Assembly: GCA_024760525.1 (NCBI GenBank)
Contig: CP060499.1
Location: 2,749,501-2,813,500, forward strand
From: Nitrospira sp.
Lineage (GTDB): Bacteria; Nitrospirota; Nitrospiria; Nitrospirales; Nitrospiraceae
Length of the DNA stretch: 64,000 bases
Direction of reading: 5' to 3'
The position numbers and the translations under genes were made by a program. The notes below the pieces were generated by a model. That model did not search any database and was not told where the DNA came from. It worked only from the letters and a program-made list of their open reading frames with translations. This document shows positions 41,609 through 50,916 of this stretch, one piece after another; position 1 is the stretch's first letter; each line of letters starts with the position of its first letter.

Positions 41609-43192
41609 TCACACCTTCCCCAGTCTTACCGGTCCGTAGGTTTGGCGGGCTTGCTGGAGCTCTTTGATATGTTTCCGCAATGCGGGGCCGAACGTGGAAC
41701 GATCCACATCGCGCTTGAATCGCTTGCTCTCTCGCTCGACGTGATTGATGGCTTCTTCCAGCTGTCCGACTAAGCGCTGACCTGAACCGGTGAGCCACCC
41801 GAGATGATGATCGGCATAGTGCAGGTCTTGTAGCGAGTAGCGGACGGACTCAACTTCCTCCAAGCAACGAAATCGCGCTCGTTGCAGGTCTCGCCGGGTG
41901 AGCCCCGCGCTCTTCCATCTTTTTGCCCCGTCTCGCCCTGCGGACCAGGACACGAGCCGCTCGAACAAGAGCGCGCCCATGGTAAACGTGAACGCAGCAT
42001 GCAGAATACCGCGTAGCGGGCGAAGGCTCCGCCGCCACGGTGAATAGAAGATCTGCTGATTACGGTCGCCCACATACATGACATGCTTGCGCAGCAGGAG
42101 ATTCAAGTGGTGATGGCTATTCTCATGAACGAGATCGTCGATCAAATCCAGATTGCCGCGGTCGAAACAGTTTATGAAGGACAGCCCAGGCCGATGCCGA
42201 TAGCTGAAACTGACCACGCCCTTTGCCCGGAGGGGAACAATCCGCGAGGTCAATAGCGCCAACACTTCATGGCCTTCCGGCCAAGCGCACTGGATGGTCC
42301 GCCAGGCGCCGGCGATGCGCTCCACCTGTCGCCGTGCAGTGAGCTTCATGGTCTTAGGCTGGCGATCCTTTCCGTAGACAAGGGATGGGCCGACGGTGAT
42401 TGGGTTGTTCTCGTTTTGGATGGCAACCACAGGTGAATGATAGGTCCACTCCCATCGCCCCTTTTCTCCCCATCTCGACCAGATTGAGGATACGGTCTTG
42501 CCGACCTTCACAGTGATGCCGGTCGGCTCCACTCGAAACGTGACGCGTCCTGACGCCTGCCGCAATGCGCGTTGAACCTGGGGCGGCGCTGAACACCATG
42601 CTCCATCGAGGTCACCAGCGAGCGTTCCCGCGACTTCGCTACGCTCAAAATGATCGGTCAGCGATCCCGACACACTCCATGGTCCCATCCTCTTCTGGCC
42701 ACACCATTTGAGCAACGATGCGGGGTCAAACCACAAGGACTCCTGGGTCAATTCCTGGGCCAACCGACGACACAGAGCGAACAACCGCTTTTCAAGTCCA
42801 CCGACATGAGGTCGCCCGGTCGGGAAGAGATCGTCAAGATAGCCATGTTCAAAAAACTTCTCCTGACATTCGTCATACAGCTGCGCCGCAAAATCGGGTC
42901 GATCCTGCTCCATTTTCAACTGCCCGAGCACATCGAGGAGATAGACCAGATCATTGAGTGTTTCGATCCACCCGACAACTTTCCAGCTGGAATAGGTCGC
43001 TAACTTGAGGCTTGAATGAAGGACGTCGAAGAACCCGGTGGGAAGCCCGAACTCTCCAGCCAGATCGGAATAGTCGGCACGCAGTTCTTGGCACAGCTCG
43101 ATGAGCAACCGCCGCATCGACAGACGAAACTCATCTCTTAATTGCGCGAGCGGCTGCGGATCAAGAAGGAGCATACCGGGACGACTACGCAA
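41609..43192 (-). CDS. HExxH-motif putative peptide-modifying enzyme
   Basis: A 527-residue cytoplasmic protein. At about residue 355 it has DDLVHENSHHHLNLLL, a HExxH-type metal site, followed about 20-40 residues later by FYSPWRRSLRPLRGILHAAF, the second conserved block of the HEXXH peptide-modification family (some members are described as 2-oxoglutarate-dependent peptide hydroxylases of RiPPs). No protease partner or maturase is adjacent. The TTG start at 43192 has a GGGGAG Shine-Dalgarno directly after the stop of a small frame (43210-43434); the Met at 43174 lacks one. Its 3' end is copied at 40859-40888. Confidence 0.7.
   Translation of the reverse strand: MRSRPGMLLLDPQPLAQLRDEFRLSMRRLLIELCQELRADYSDLAGEFGLPTGFFDVLHSSLKLATYSSWKVVGWIETLNDLVYLLDVLGQLKMEQDRPDFAAQLYDECQEKFFEHGYLDDLFPTGRPHVGGLEKRLFALCRRLAQELTQESLWFDPASLLKWCGQKRMGPWSVSGSLTDHFERSEVAGTLAGDLDGAWCSAPPQVQRALRQASGRVTFRVEPTGITVKVGKTVSSIWSRWGEKGRWEWTYHSPVVAIQNENNPITVGPSLVYGKDRQPKTMKLTARRQVERIAGAWRTIQCAWPEGHEVLALLTSRIVPLRAKGVVSFSYRHRPGLSFINCFDRGNLDLIDDLVHENSHHHLNLLLRKHVMYVGDRNQQIFYSPWRRSLRPLRGILHAAFTFTMGALLFERLVSWSAGRDGAKRWKSAGLTRRDLQRARFRCLEEVESVRYSLQDLHYADHHLGWLTGSGQRLVGQLEEAINHVERESKRFKRDVDRSTFGPALRKHIKELQQARQTYGPVRLGKV
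41636..41665 (+). repeat. 30-bp repeat inside the 3' end of the HExxH gene
   Basis: Second copy of the sequence at 40859-40888, here within the intact coding region (codons for KELQQARQTY). Confidence 0.75.
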
Positions 43193-43209
43193 GTAATGCT
43201 CCCCAGACT

Positions 43210-43434
43210 CTAGCGTAATAAGAAGACGGGCGCAACTTCGAGCGACGCATCGCTACGATCCGCTCCGAATGGGCGCAATGCCATGACAAACCGTTGGTCC
43301 CGCTCTTGCGGCTTCTCACTCCGCATCGTACAGTATCCGCTACAACACTTGCCCGTACCAATCACACTTGTGCCCTGGCTGCTCGTTTGAGACACGATGG
43401 CAGTAAGCCGCAACCTACAGACCGGCATTGGCAT
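43210..43434 (-). CDS. Possible small protein upstream of the HExxH gene
   Basis: A 74-residue frame ending 17 bp before the HExxH start, with a Cys cluster GKCCSGYC near the middle and a C-terminal ALRPFGADRSDASLEVAPVF. If real it would be in one operon with the enzyme and could be its substrate peptide. Against this, its start lies only 6 bp from the divergent rqcH start, so the DNA must also hold the rqcH promoter. A shorter form from the Met at 43326 is possible. No strong Shine-Dalgarno. Confidence 0.3.
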   Translation of the reverse strand: MPMPVCRLRLTAIVSQTSSQGTSVIGTGKCCSGYCTMRSEKPQERDQRFVMALRPFGADRSDASLEVAPVFLLR

Positions 43435-43440
43435 TGACTC

Positions 43441-44886
43441 ATGACCCTCAACGCTTCCGACCTGTCACAGATAGTGCAGGAGCTTTCTAGTTTGTTGCTC
43501 GGAGGATGGATTCAGAAAATTCATCAGCCGACAACTTGCACGTTGGTGCTCGACATTCGAGTACCCGGGCAGACACATCGGCTGCTTATCTCATCCGAAC
43601 CGGAGGCTGCCCGTCTCCATCTCACCACCCACTCACTACCCAATCCCCCGACACCTCCGCCGTTCTGTCAATTTCTTAGAGCCCACTTCCAAGGAGCGAG
43701 GATCGACGAGCTTCGTCAGATTTCGAACGATCGTATCGTTGAACTCCAGATCACAGGCAAGGGAGGGGCCGGGATAATCGTGTGTGAATTAACCGGGAAA
43801 AGGGCCAACGTACTGGTCCTCGATGCCGGACGACGAGTGCTGAGGGACCTACTCCACCAGCAAGCTCTTACCGGACAACCCTATGCGGTGCCGGCAGCAC
43901 ACACGGCCGGACGAGAACACGCACCTGCCAGATTCACCGGAGCCGCCGGGTCCCTGTTCCCTATTTCAAGGGAAATCGATGCCTACTACCAGCGCCAAGG
44001 TGCCGCGCGAGAGATTGCTCAGGCCAAGGATGCACGTGTGCGGTTCCTCAAGAAAACACTCAAGAAAGAGCTGCGATTGCTTGAGGCCTGGCGGGGTGAT
44101 CTGTCAAGAGCGAATACCTATCGAGACTATGCCCGGTACGGAGAATTGATCAAAGCCAACCTCAGCTCAATCAAGAAAGGGACTGATCATATTGAGGTGA
44201 CGGACTACTTCGATGACAAGTTACCCGATATATCCATTCCGCTTGATCCTACGAAATCGGCCCAGCGCAACATGGATGACTACTTTCGGAAGCATCGCAA
44301 ATATCTCGCGGCCGAGCGCGAGCTCAAACCGCGCATCGAACGGGCGGAGCAGCAGGTCCAGACACTTCGTGACGAGCTCAAAGAGACCGAGCTAGAAACT
44401 TGGACGCCTGCCCCCAGAGTTCCTACCCGCCCTGCCTCCGGCACCATTACTTACCCGACTCCTGACCGACGACGTTCAGCCGATGACCGGCGAGGCCCCT
44501 TTCGGCGGTTTACGTCGACGGATGGACTTCCGATCTTCGTCGGACGCAACGCCCGGGAGAATGATGAACTGACGTTCGGCCTGGCCAAGAGTGAGGATCT
44601 CTGGTTACATGCCCGCGGCACACCCGGCTCTCATGTCGTTGTGAGACTAGCCAAAGGCACCGAGCCCCCACCTGAAACCCTTCGCGACGCGGCAACCTTG
44701 GCCCTGCTCTATAGCGACTTGAAGAAGAGCGGCAAGGGCGATGTCATCTATACACGCCGCAAATGGGTCAGGAAGGCAAAGGGCCAGGCTGCCGGCGCCG
44801 TGAATGTCACACAAGAACGATCACTCCACGTCAGTCTTGATCAGGTACGGCTTGCGGCGCTCAAAAACAGAGGACTTCAAGAGTAG
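43441..44886 (+). CDS. rqcH: RqcH/NFACT-family ribosome quality control protein
   Basis: A 481-residue protein with an N-terminal NFACT-N domain (about 1-180: SSLLLGGWIQKIHQPT, then FCQFLRAHFQGARI), a long helical coiled-coil middle (about 190-310) and a C-terminal NFACT-R domain with FVGRNARENDELTFGLAKSE, LWLHARGTPGSHVV and KKSGKGDVIYTRRKWVRKAK. RqcH binds obstructed 50S subunits with peptidyl-tRNA and adds alanine tails that mark the chain for decay. The protein is shorter than the Bacillus form. The start is ATG 43441 and is divergent from the HExxH operon. Confidence 0.87.
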   Translation: MTLNASDLSQIVQELSSLLLGGWIQKIHQPTTCTLVLDIRVPGQTHRLLISSEPEAARLHLTTHSLPNPPTPPPFCQFLRAHFQGARIDELRQISNDRIVELQITGKGGAGIIVCELTGKRANVLVLDAGRRVLRDLLHQQALTGQPYAVPAAHTAGREHAPARFTGAAGSLFPISREIDAYYQRQGAAREIAQAKDARVRFLKKTLKKELRLLEAWRGDLSRANTYRDYARYGELIKANLSSIKKGTDHIEVTDYFDDKLPDISIPLDPTKSAQRNMDDYFRKHRKYLAAERELKPRIERAEQQVQTLRDELKETELETWTPAPRVPTRPASGTITYPTPDRRRSADDRRGPFRRFTSTDGLPIFVGRNARENDELTFGLAKSEDLWLHARGTPGSHVVVRLAKGTEPPPETLRDAATLALLYSDLKKSGKGDVIYTRRKWVRKAKGQAAGAVNVTQERSLHVSLDQVRLAALKNRGLQE

Positions 44887-45167
44887 TCACAGTTTGCACT
44901 AGAGCATTGGCCCGTCGCTCACATCGCCCTTCCCACAAGAATAAACGAACCTTACGCGTCTTGACTTACCGGAGTTTCAGTATATGCAGGCGCTGGAAAG
45001 TCACCGGCTAGATCTAGCAGGGGATGAGTACAGGATGATCACCGGGCAACGTTTGGCTCTAGAACAAGTGTATTCACTTAGCTATGCTTGATTATATATT
45101 TTATACCTAGTACTATCTTTCTCCATTAATACTGACTCCATCCATTATCCTTTCGGACAAGGGCGCT

Positions 45168-45584
45168 TTGCGGTCAGGCTCCATTGCTTTCACTCCCAGT
45201 TTCCGATGCTTCTCTCAATGGTGGTGTACCACCCGAGGACGACGCCTATCTTTCCCGTGGCTCATTCTCCAATTTCAATCATTCGCGGAGAATTCGGCAT
45301 CCCGACCCGTTCTCGCTATACTGCCCGCAACCATCGGCTCGAGCGCGACCTCATGGGCCGACGGCTTCCAAAATCCCTTTCAAAGCGCAGCAGCAATCGG
45401 ACAAGCCTCAGCCTTTGCCGTTCAGGCTGACGACCCGTCCGCTATCCACTACAAACCGGCTCGGATGACTCGACCCTCCGGCGTGCAGATTGCGGGATGC
45501 ATTCAATTCCTGGGTCCTCATATGAAGTTTACGAGCGCCACAGACCTTCCATGCAGATCAGGACATTCATGTTCAGACTTTTGA
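45168..45584 (+). pseudogene. Broken FadL/OmpP1-type outer-membrane protein
   Basis: The frame contains GFQNPFQSAAAIGQASAFAV followed by DDPSAIHYKPARMT, which is the conserved N-terminal hatch region of FadL-type hydrophobic-compound porins, preceded by a signal-like segment ending in ATSWA. It stops after about 25 further residues, far short of the roughly 420-residue barrel, and no barrel sequence follows before 45607. Similarity covers about 45340-45545. The gap 44887-45167 is AT-rich with no other gene. Confidence 0.6.
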
Positions 45585-45606
45585 TCAAGGAGGCTGAGCT
45601 CTCGAC

Positions 45607-47649
45607 ATGACTCGTGAAATACCATCGTCGCAGATCCAATCCATCATCAATTCCCTCATTCGGTGCCAAGCACTCCAGGAATTCGACCGGACGCTGGATC
45701 GAGAAGTTCGGAGCATTCTCGGCAGCGACAACGCCGTCTACTGCTTGTTTCTCTATACCGAGCGCGAACGCGCCCTCTGCCCGGTTTCCCTCCACATCCG
45801 AGACCGCAATTCGCCATTCTTTCGAATCGGTGAAATGTCCTATGCCGGATCTCTCCACGACTCTGTTGTCTCCTTAGGACACGCCGTTTTGGTCGATACA
45901 CTGGATGGCAATTCATGGACGGAGGCCTCGGCCCTGCACGGCTCTCCCTATGTAAACGCCTCCGTGCTCGCCGCGCCCCTATCCTTGAGGGGCACGACCG
46001 TAACTACCCATGCCAAAACTCTTGGCGTTATGGCTCTCTTTGATTCCAAGCGGACCCCCCCGTGGACTGAGCATGAAAGACTCTTCTTTGAAAACCTTGG
46101 TCTTCACGCCGCCCCGGTGCTCCAGAGCGTGCTGGCGACCGAAGACTTTCATGCGCTGATGTCGATCACTACCTCCACACTGGTTGGATCGACGACCATC
46201 GACTCTCTCATGGCGGCCACGCGCGACATCGTTCGCAAGGTCATCCACCATGACATCACCGTCTTGGTGCAATTCGTACAGGAAACCCGCGGCCCTTGGT
46301 TCGCGCTCAGATTCGCGGACGGGATCACGATCGACCTTGAACAGATTAGAAAGATCCCCTTTGAGCAAATGTCTCCTGCTGAAATGGCTTCGACGCGAAC
46401 ACCTATCATGTTCCTCGGCCACGACCACATGCATGCAGGGCGATTCCCAGAACGGACATACTTCGAATCCATCGGTATCATGTCCGCCATGCTCTGCCCG
46501 ATCCTCGTTCAAGGAGCCCCGTATGGCTTTTTAGTCTTCGGCAGTGAGCGAAGAAACGCATTTTCATTCCGTGATCAAAACCTCACTGAACAGGTGGGGT
46601 ACACGCTGTCCCAAGCCATTGCCAACCTCCATGCGTATGAACAGATCAGCAGCTTAAAAGAACAACTTGAACAAGAGAACATCGGCCTCAGGCATGAGAT
46701 CGGTACATTGACGGGGACAGGAGACATCGTGGGAGCGAGTCCTGCCACTCGATTCATCCTTCGCACCATTGAGCAACTAGCTCCTACAGATTCCGTGGTT
46801 CTTCTTCAGGGAGAAACGGGCACTGGGAAAAGCCTCGTGGCCAAAGCGATCCACCAGCGGTCACCCAGAAATGGCAAACCGTTTATCATCATCAACTGTG
46901 CTGAACTCCCCCCAACTCTCATCGAATCCGAGCTCTTCGGGCATGAAAAGGGAGCCTTTACCACCGCCATGAAACGGAAGATCGGACGTTTCGAACTTGC
47001 GCAGGGAGGGACGGTATTTCTCGATGAAGTGGGTGAGATCCCTCTCCCACTGCAAGTGAAGTTGCTGCGTGTCCTGGATACGCAAGAGTTCGAACGAGTC
47101 GGGGGCACACAGACGCTCTCCCTCAACATCCGAATTATTGCAGCCACGAATGTCGATCTCGAGAAAGCGCTCACATCCGGCACGTTTCGGCGCGATTTAT
47201 ACTACCGTCTCAAAGTGTGCCCCATAACCCTCCCTCCGCTCCAAGATCGGAGGGAGGACATAACCCTGCTGGCGCAGCACTTCGTGCGCAAATATGCGAC
47301 AAGATATCGTAAGCCGATCACGAAGATCAGACGCGCGGCATTGATGACACTCACCGCGATGGACTGGCCAGGCAATATTCGAGAACTGGAACACGTGATC
47401 GAACGCGCCGTGATTCTCGCTCAGGGATCAACTTTGACCTTGGAAGACTTCCGGCCGCCGTCGCTTGAACCCCAACCGGTTCCACCCACGAGAACTCTGG
47501 CAGACATGGAACGCAACCACATTCTCGACATTCTTCGCCGCACCAATTGGATTCTCGCAGGCCCACAAGGAGCTGCGGCTCAGTTGGGGCTGAAGCGCTC
47601 TACTCTCCAACATCGCATGAAGCGGTTGGGTATCACAAAGCAGATCTAG
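45607..47649 (+). CDS. Sigma-54-dependent transcriptional activator with two GAF domains
   Basis: A 680-residue enhancer-binding protein. Two GAF-like sensor domains (about 15-180 and 190-345) are followed by a linker helix and an AAA+ domain with Walker A GETGTGKS (about 400), Walker B TVFLDEVGEIP (about 470) and the arginine region RRDLYYRLKVCPITLPPL. A C-terminal Fis-type HTH (about 640-680) has GAAAQLGLKRSTLQHRMKRLG. The sigma-54 contact loop reads GAFTTA rather than GAFTGA. The layout resembles FhlA/NorR-like activators. A -24/-12 promoter is found about 280 bp downstream (47931-47946). Confidence 0.9.
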   Translation: MTREIPSSQIQSIINSLIRCQALQEFDRTLDREVRSILGSDNAVYCLFLYTERERALCPVSLHIRDRNSPFFRIGEMSYAGSLHDSVVSLGHAVLVDTLDGNSWTEASALHGSPYVNASVLAAPLSLRGTTVTTHAKTLGVMALFDSKRTPPWTEHERLFFENLGLHAAPVLQSVLATEDFHALMSITTSTLVGSTTIDSLMAATRDIVRKVIHHDITVLVQFVQETRGPWFALRFADGITIDLEQIRKIPFEQMSPAEMASTRTPIMFLGHDHMHAGRFPERTYFESIGIMSAMLCPILVQGAPYGFLVFGSERRNAFSFRDQNLTEQVGYTLSQAIANLHAYEQISSLKEQLEQENIGLRHEIGTLTGTGDIVGASPATRFILRTIEQLAPTDSVVLLQGETGTGKSLVAKAIHQRSPRNGKPFIIINCAELPPTLIESELFGHEKGAFTTAMKRKIGRFELAQGGTVFLDEVGEIPLPLQVKLLRVLDTQEFERVGGTQTLSLNIRIIAATNVDLEKALTSGTFRRDLYYRLKVCPITLPPLQDRREDITLLAQHFVRKYATRYRKPITKIRRAALMTLTAMDWPGNIRELEHVIERAVILAQGSTLTLEDFRPPSLEPQPVPPTRTLADMERNHILDILRRTNWILAGPQGAAAQLGLKRSTLQHRMKRLGITKQI

Positions 47650-47898
47650 CGTCTATTCCCTTTAACTGCCCGCATATGGGCACGTCACTCGACACAAGCT
47701 CCCCTCCAAGCTGTATTAACGTTATGAATGACGCATCGGTCATTGTTGAGTCAGCTGAATTCCTCGCCGAATCGCTTGATTGATCACTGCCAACATACCA
47801 ACAGTAAAACCACTCAATTGCCAATGGTTGGGCACTCTGACCGGCGGTTCATCTTCGCGTGAACACCCAAGCACCGTTCTGACCCCATCTGACCTACT

Positions 47899-47914
47899 AA
47901 AATCCTAGGATTTT
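47899..47914. promoter_or_regulatory. Perfect 16-bp palindrome AAAATCCTAGGATTTT
   Basis: Fully symmetrical, 16 bp before the sigma-54-type promoter at 47931. It could be a protein site (repressor or activator) or, less likely, part of a weak terminator of the activator gene 250 bp upstream. Confidence 0.5.
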
Positions 47915-47930
47915 CTGGGAAAACATTCCA

Positions 47931-47946
47931 TGGCACTGTTCATGCT
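47931..47946 (+). promoter_or_regulatory. Sigma-54-type (-24/-12) promoter
   Basis: TGGCACTGTTCATGCT matches the TGGCAC-N5-TTGC pattern with GG and GC 10 bp apart and few mismatches. It points towards the lipoprotein gene at 48135, about 190 bp further. No other gene is in the 47650-48134 gap. Confidence 0.55.
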
Positions 47947-48134
47947 GTCAGCCTCCCGTCCAAGAGTACGTAATGGTCAAAACGGACAGCAGCGCGTTCG
48001 TCACGTGCGTCTTTGCAGGCGTCGTCGGGATCGGATTCTCGAGTGAACCTAGAAGGAGCGGTCAGAGGAAATCTTGTTCGCATCCGGGGCAATCCTGATG
48101 CAGTTGATAGGGGTCCTATTATTAAGGAGGCAGT

Positions 48135-48794
48135 ATGCACAACTTCCTGTTCTCGGCATGTCTGGCTTTGCTTGCTATAGATCTTGTCGGCTGTGCCAGC
48201 GTGGTGTCACTGGTATCGAATGGAGGGTTGGCTCAAGAGTTTACCTTCACATCGGAGCCACCCGGCGTCAAGCTGTTCTTGAATGGCGGCCTGCCGCTTG
48301 GCGTGACGCCTGTGACGGATGTCAAGATTGAACGGTCCTCGAACGCATTTGTCGTTGCTAAGAAAGAGGGGTTTGAAGACCAATCGATCCGCCTCACGCA
48401 TCATTTCAACTACTGGTTTTTCGGCAACTTCATCATCGGTGGTCTGTTCGGGTCCACGACGGATTTCGCAGATGGGGCGGTTGTGCAGCTCGATCCCACG
48501 TCCTACCACGTGACGATGACCCCGAAGCAGGTCTCGCTTGAGCAGATGCAACAGCATGCAAAGACGCGATGGGCGCGCAATCTACTCTTGGTTGGCTATC
48601 CTCACATTCAAGCGGATCTTGTCCGAGGCAATGGTGAGTATCTATCGAGCATCTTTGCCATGCTGAAGGTCCCTGCCGAGGAACGGGAGCAGGCATTGGA
48701 ACGGCTCAGGAAGCTGTCAGTTGAGTCCAAGCACGCGCCGGATTTTGCCGAAAGGGTGCTTCATGCTTTTCATTGGCCTCATCTCTATCTATGA
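48135..48794 (+). CDS. PEGA-domain lipoprotein
   Basis: A 219-residue protein with a signal peptide and lipobox LVGC at about residue 20. A PEGA-like domain (about 38-85) has FTFTSEPPGVKLFLNGGLPL and GVTPVTDVKI. A hydrophobic glycine-rich piece, WFFGNFIIGGLFGSTTDF, follows, typical of proteins with a PEGA domain and DUF-type extension. The Shine-Dalgarno AAGGAGG is strong. It lies downstream of the sigma-54 promoter candidate. Probable envelope role; partner unknown. Confidence 0.72.
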   Translation: MHNFLFSACLALLAIDLVGCASVVSLVSNGGLAQEFTFTSEPPGVKLFLNGGLPLGVTPVTDVKIERSSNAFVVAKKEGFEDQSIRLTHHFNYWFFGNFIIGGLFGSTTDFADGAVVQLDPTSYHVTMTPKQVSLEQMQQHAKTRWARNLLLVGYPHIQADLVRGNGEYLSSIFAMLKVPAEEREQALERLRKLSVESKHAPDFAERVLHAFHWPHLYL

Positions 48795-49006
48795 GTCGAC
48801 GTACCAATCCGGCAACCACCGCAAGCATCAGCAGCCGTTGTTGACTACGCTTGATTGCGGCGATCGCTATTGTTTCCGGGCTCGTATCAGAGGTGCCATG
48901 CCCGATGCTACGGTGCATCCGCCCTCAGTCAGACTGGGGCTCATCATGCGGGGGTGGAGACAGAGAGGAACCTGACCCTTTGTTTGTTCTGTTCTCAGGA
49001 GGCAGT

Positions 49007-50715
49007 ATGCGGGTCAACCGATTTCAATTGCCTGTGCTCTCGCTATTGGCCGTGATGACGGCCGCATGTGGCAGCGATGGAGGGAGTGGAAACAATGAGA
49101 CGTCTCCAGTTGCGACGGCACTCACGGGAGTCTTTCTCGATAGCCCGGTTCAGGGGCTCGGTTACAGCACCACTCCGTCCGGATTGTCCGGTATCACGAA
49201 TGCCAGTGGACAGTTCAGCTACAATTCCGGCGATACAGTATCATTCAATCTGTACGGTCTGATGATTGGGACAGCCGTGCCGGCAGCGCCGATAGTGACG
49301 GCATTGTCGGTCTTCAAAGCCACCAGCTTATCTGATCCTCGTGTTATCAATCTGTCGCAGCTCTTACTCACATTGGGAGGAATTCCTGCCGGATCCAATC
49401 CGATTACCGTACCCGCAACATCTCCGGCCAACTTCCCAACAACCTTGGACTTCTCCGATCCTGGGTTTGACGCCGCATTCCCAGGACTGTCACTTGTCAC
49501 AGAGGCCGATGCGACTGCACACCTCCAAGAACATTTCTCGACACTCTCAGTTACGTTGGCTGGCACGGGCATTGGAAGTGCGCGCGTCATGTCGAATCCG
49601 GTTGGCATCAATTGCGGAACGATCTGCACCGCAGCCCATGTAACGGGAAGTTCCATCACCTTGTCCGCCCTAGGTCCTGGATTTACCAGTTGGAGCGGCG
49701 GTGGCTGTGCCGGCATAGGTACTTGCAAGGTCACTCTGAACTCACTTACGACCGTCACGGCGACGTTTGGAACCTCGTTACCGACCATGACAATCCCCCG
49801 CGCTGGTCACGCAGCGGTACGCTTAGCCAATGGTCAGATCCTCATTACCGGAGGTGCCAGCGCCACAATCTTCCCAAGTCCTGCAGTGAATACTGCAGAG
49901 TTGTATGATCCCACGACCAATACCTTTGCGGCCCTCGCCGGTAAGATGGTAGCGACACGCACGGATCATTCGGCCACGCTGCTGCCTGACGGCAAGGTTC
50001 TCCTGGCTGGTGGACAAATCGATACAATGAATGGAAAAGGGAACACCAGCGCAGAGTTGTATGACCCGGCGAGCCAAACCTTCACGGCCATCCCCAATTC
50101 CATGGCAGTACCTCGTGGAGGACACACGGCAGTCTTGCTGCCTAACGGCCAGGTCTTGTTGGCGGCAGGATTTAATGGTGGCTTTACTGATCTGCCGATC
50201 GGCACAACACCGCGGAACTGTACGATCCGGCAACCCAAACCTTCACCGCTATTTCCGCCAGGTTGACGTCAAGTCGAACGGACAGGCCTGCAGCGACCTT
50301 ACTGCCCAATGGCAAGGTCCTCATCGTTGGTGGGGGGGGCCGTAACGATCTCATTTTGAACACCGCAGAACTCTACGATCCCACAACCCAAACCTTTGAA
50401 GCACTTACTGCCACGATGACCTCGGTTCGTGTGGGACATACGGCAACCCTGCTCTCCACCGGCAAGGTGCTTTTGACCGGCGGGGCGGATGTCTTTAGTT
50501 CAGCCGAGCCACCGACCGGTCATATGTTGAATTCCATGGAACTCTACGATCCTACAAGCAAAGTGTTTACGGCAATCACCGCCACAATGGTGACATCTCG
50601 CGCCCTTCACCAAGCCACCGCGCTTGCGGATGGGACGGTTCTCTTAACCGGTGGGGCAAATTTCTCCGCCAGCCCATTCGACGTGCTCGATACGGTTGAG
50701 ATTTACAGACCATAA
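49007..50715 (+). pseudogene. Kelch-repeat lipoprotein, interrupted by a frameshift
   Basis: The ATG at 49007 (AGGAGG upstream) gives a lipoprotein (lipobox TAAC). It carries an N-terminal beta domain with SPVQGLGYSTTPSGLSGITN, an InlB-B-repeat-like part (GINCGTICTAAHVTGSSI, then FTSWSGGGCAG) and several kelch repeats (LPDGKVLLAGG, AELYDP, TFTAI). The frame shifts near 50208, where GGCACAAC-ACCGCGG lacks one base relative to the repeat pattern. It stops at about 50266 and continues in the next frame to 50715. A tract of eight G at 50332-50339 lies in the second part. It may be a recent pseudogene, programmed slippage or a sequence error. Confidence 0.7.
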
Positions 50716-50916
50716 GAGGTGAGTGCCATGATGGCCGTGAATGCGATGCTTGCTATTCTGCTGCGAACGCCCTGCGGACCTGAGCGAGTGGCCATGGCCG
50801 AGCCCGTTTCCGAAGGGACCTCCATCCTAACCTTAGGTTGGATTACGTGCACAAATACAAGTTTCTCTCGCCCCGTACAGCGTTCTGCACTATGATGCGA
50901 GCAGGAGGACCCGTGC

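Noticed and set aside
50332..50339. G8 tract as a phase-variation switch for the kelch lipoprotein
   Set aside because: The reading frame is already closed by a stop upstream of the tract, so slippage there would not turn the present gene on or off.
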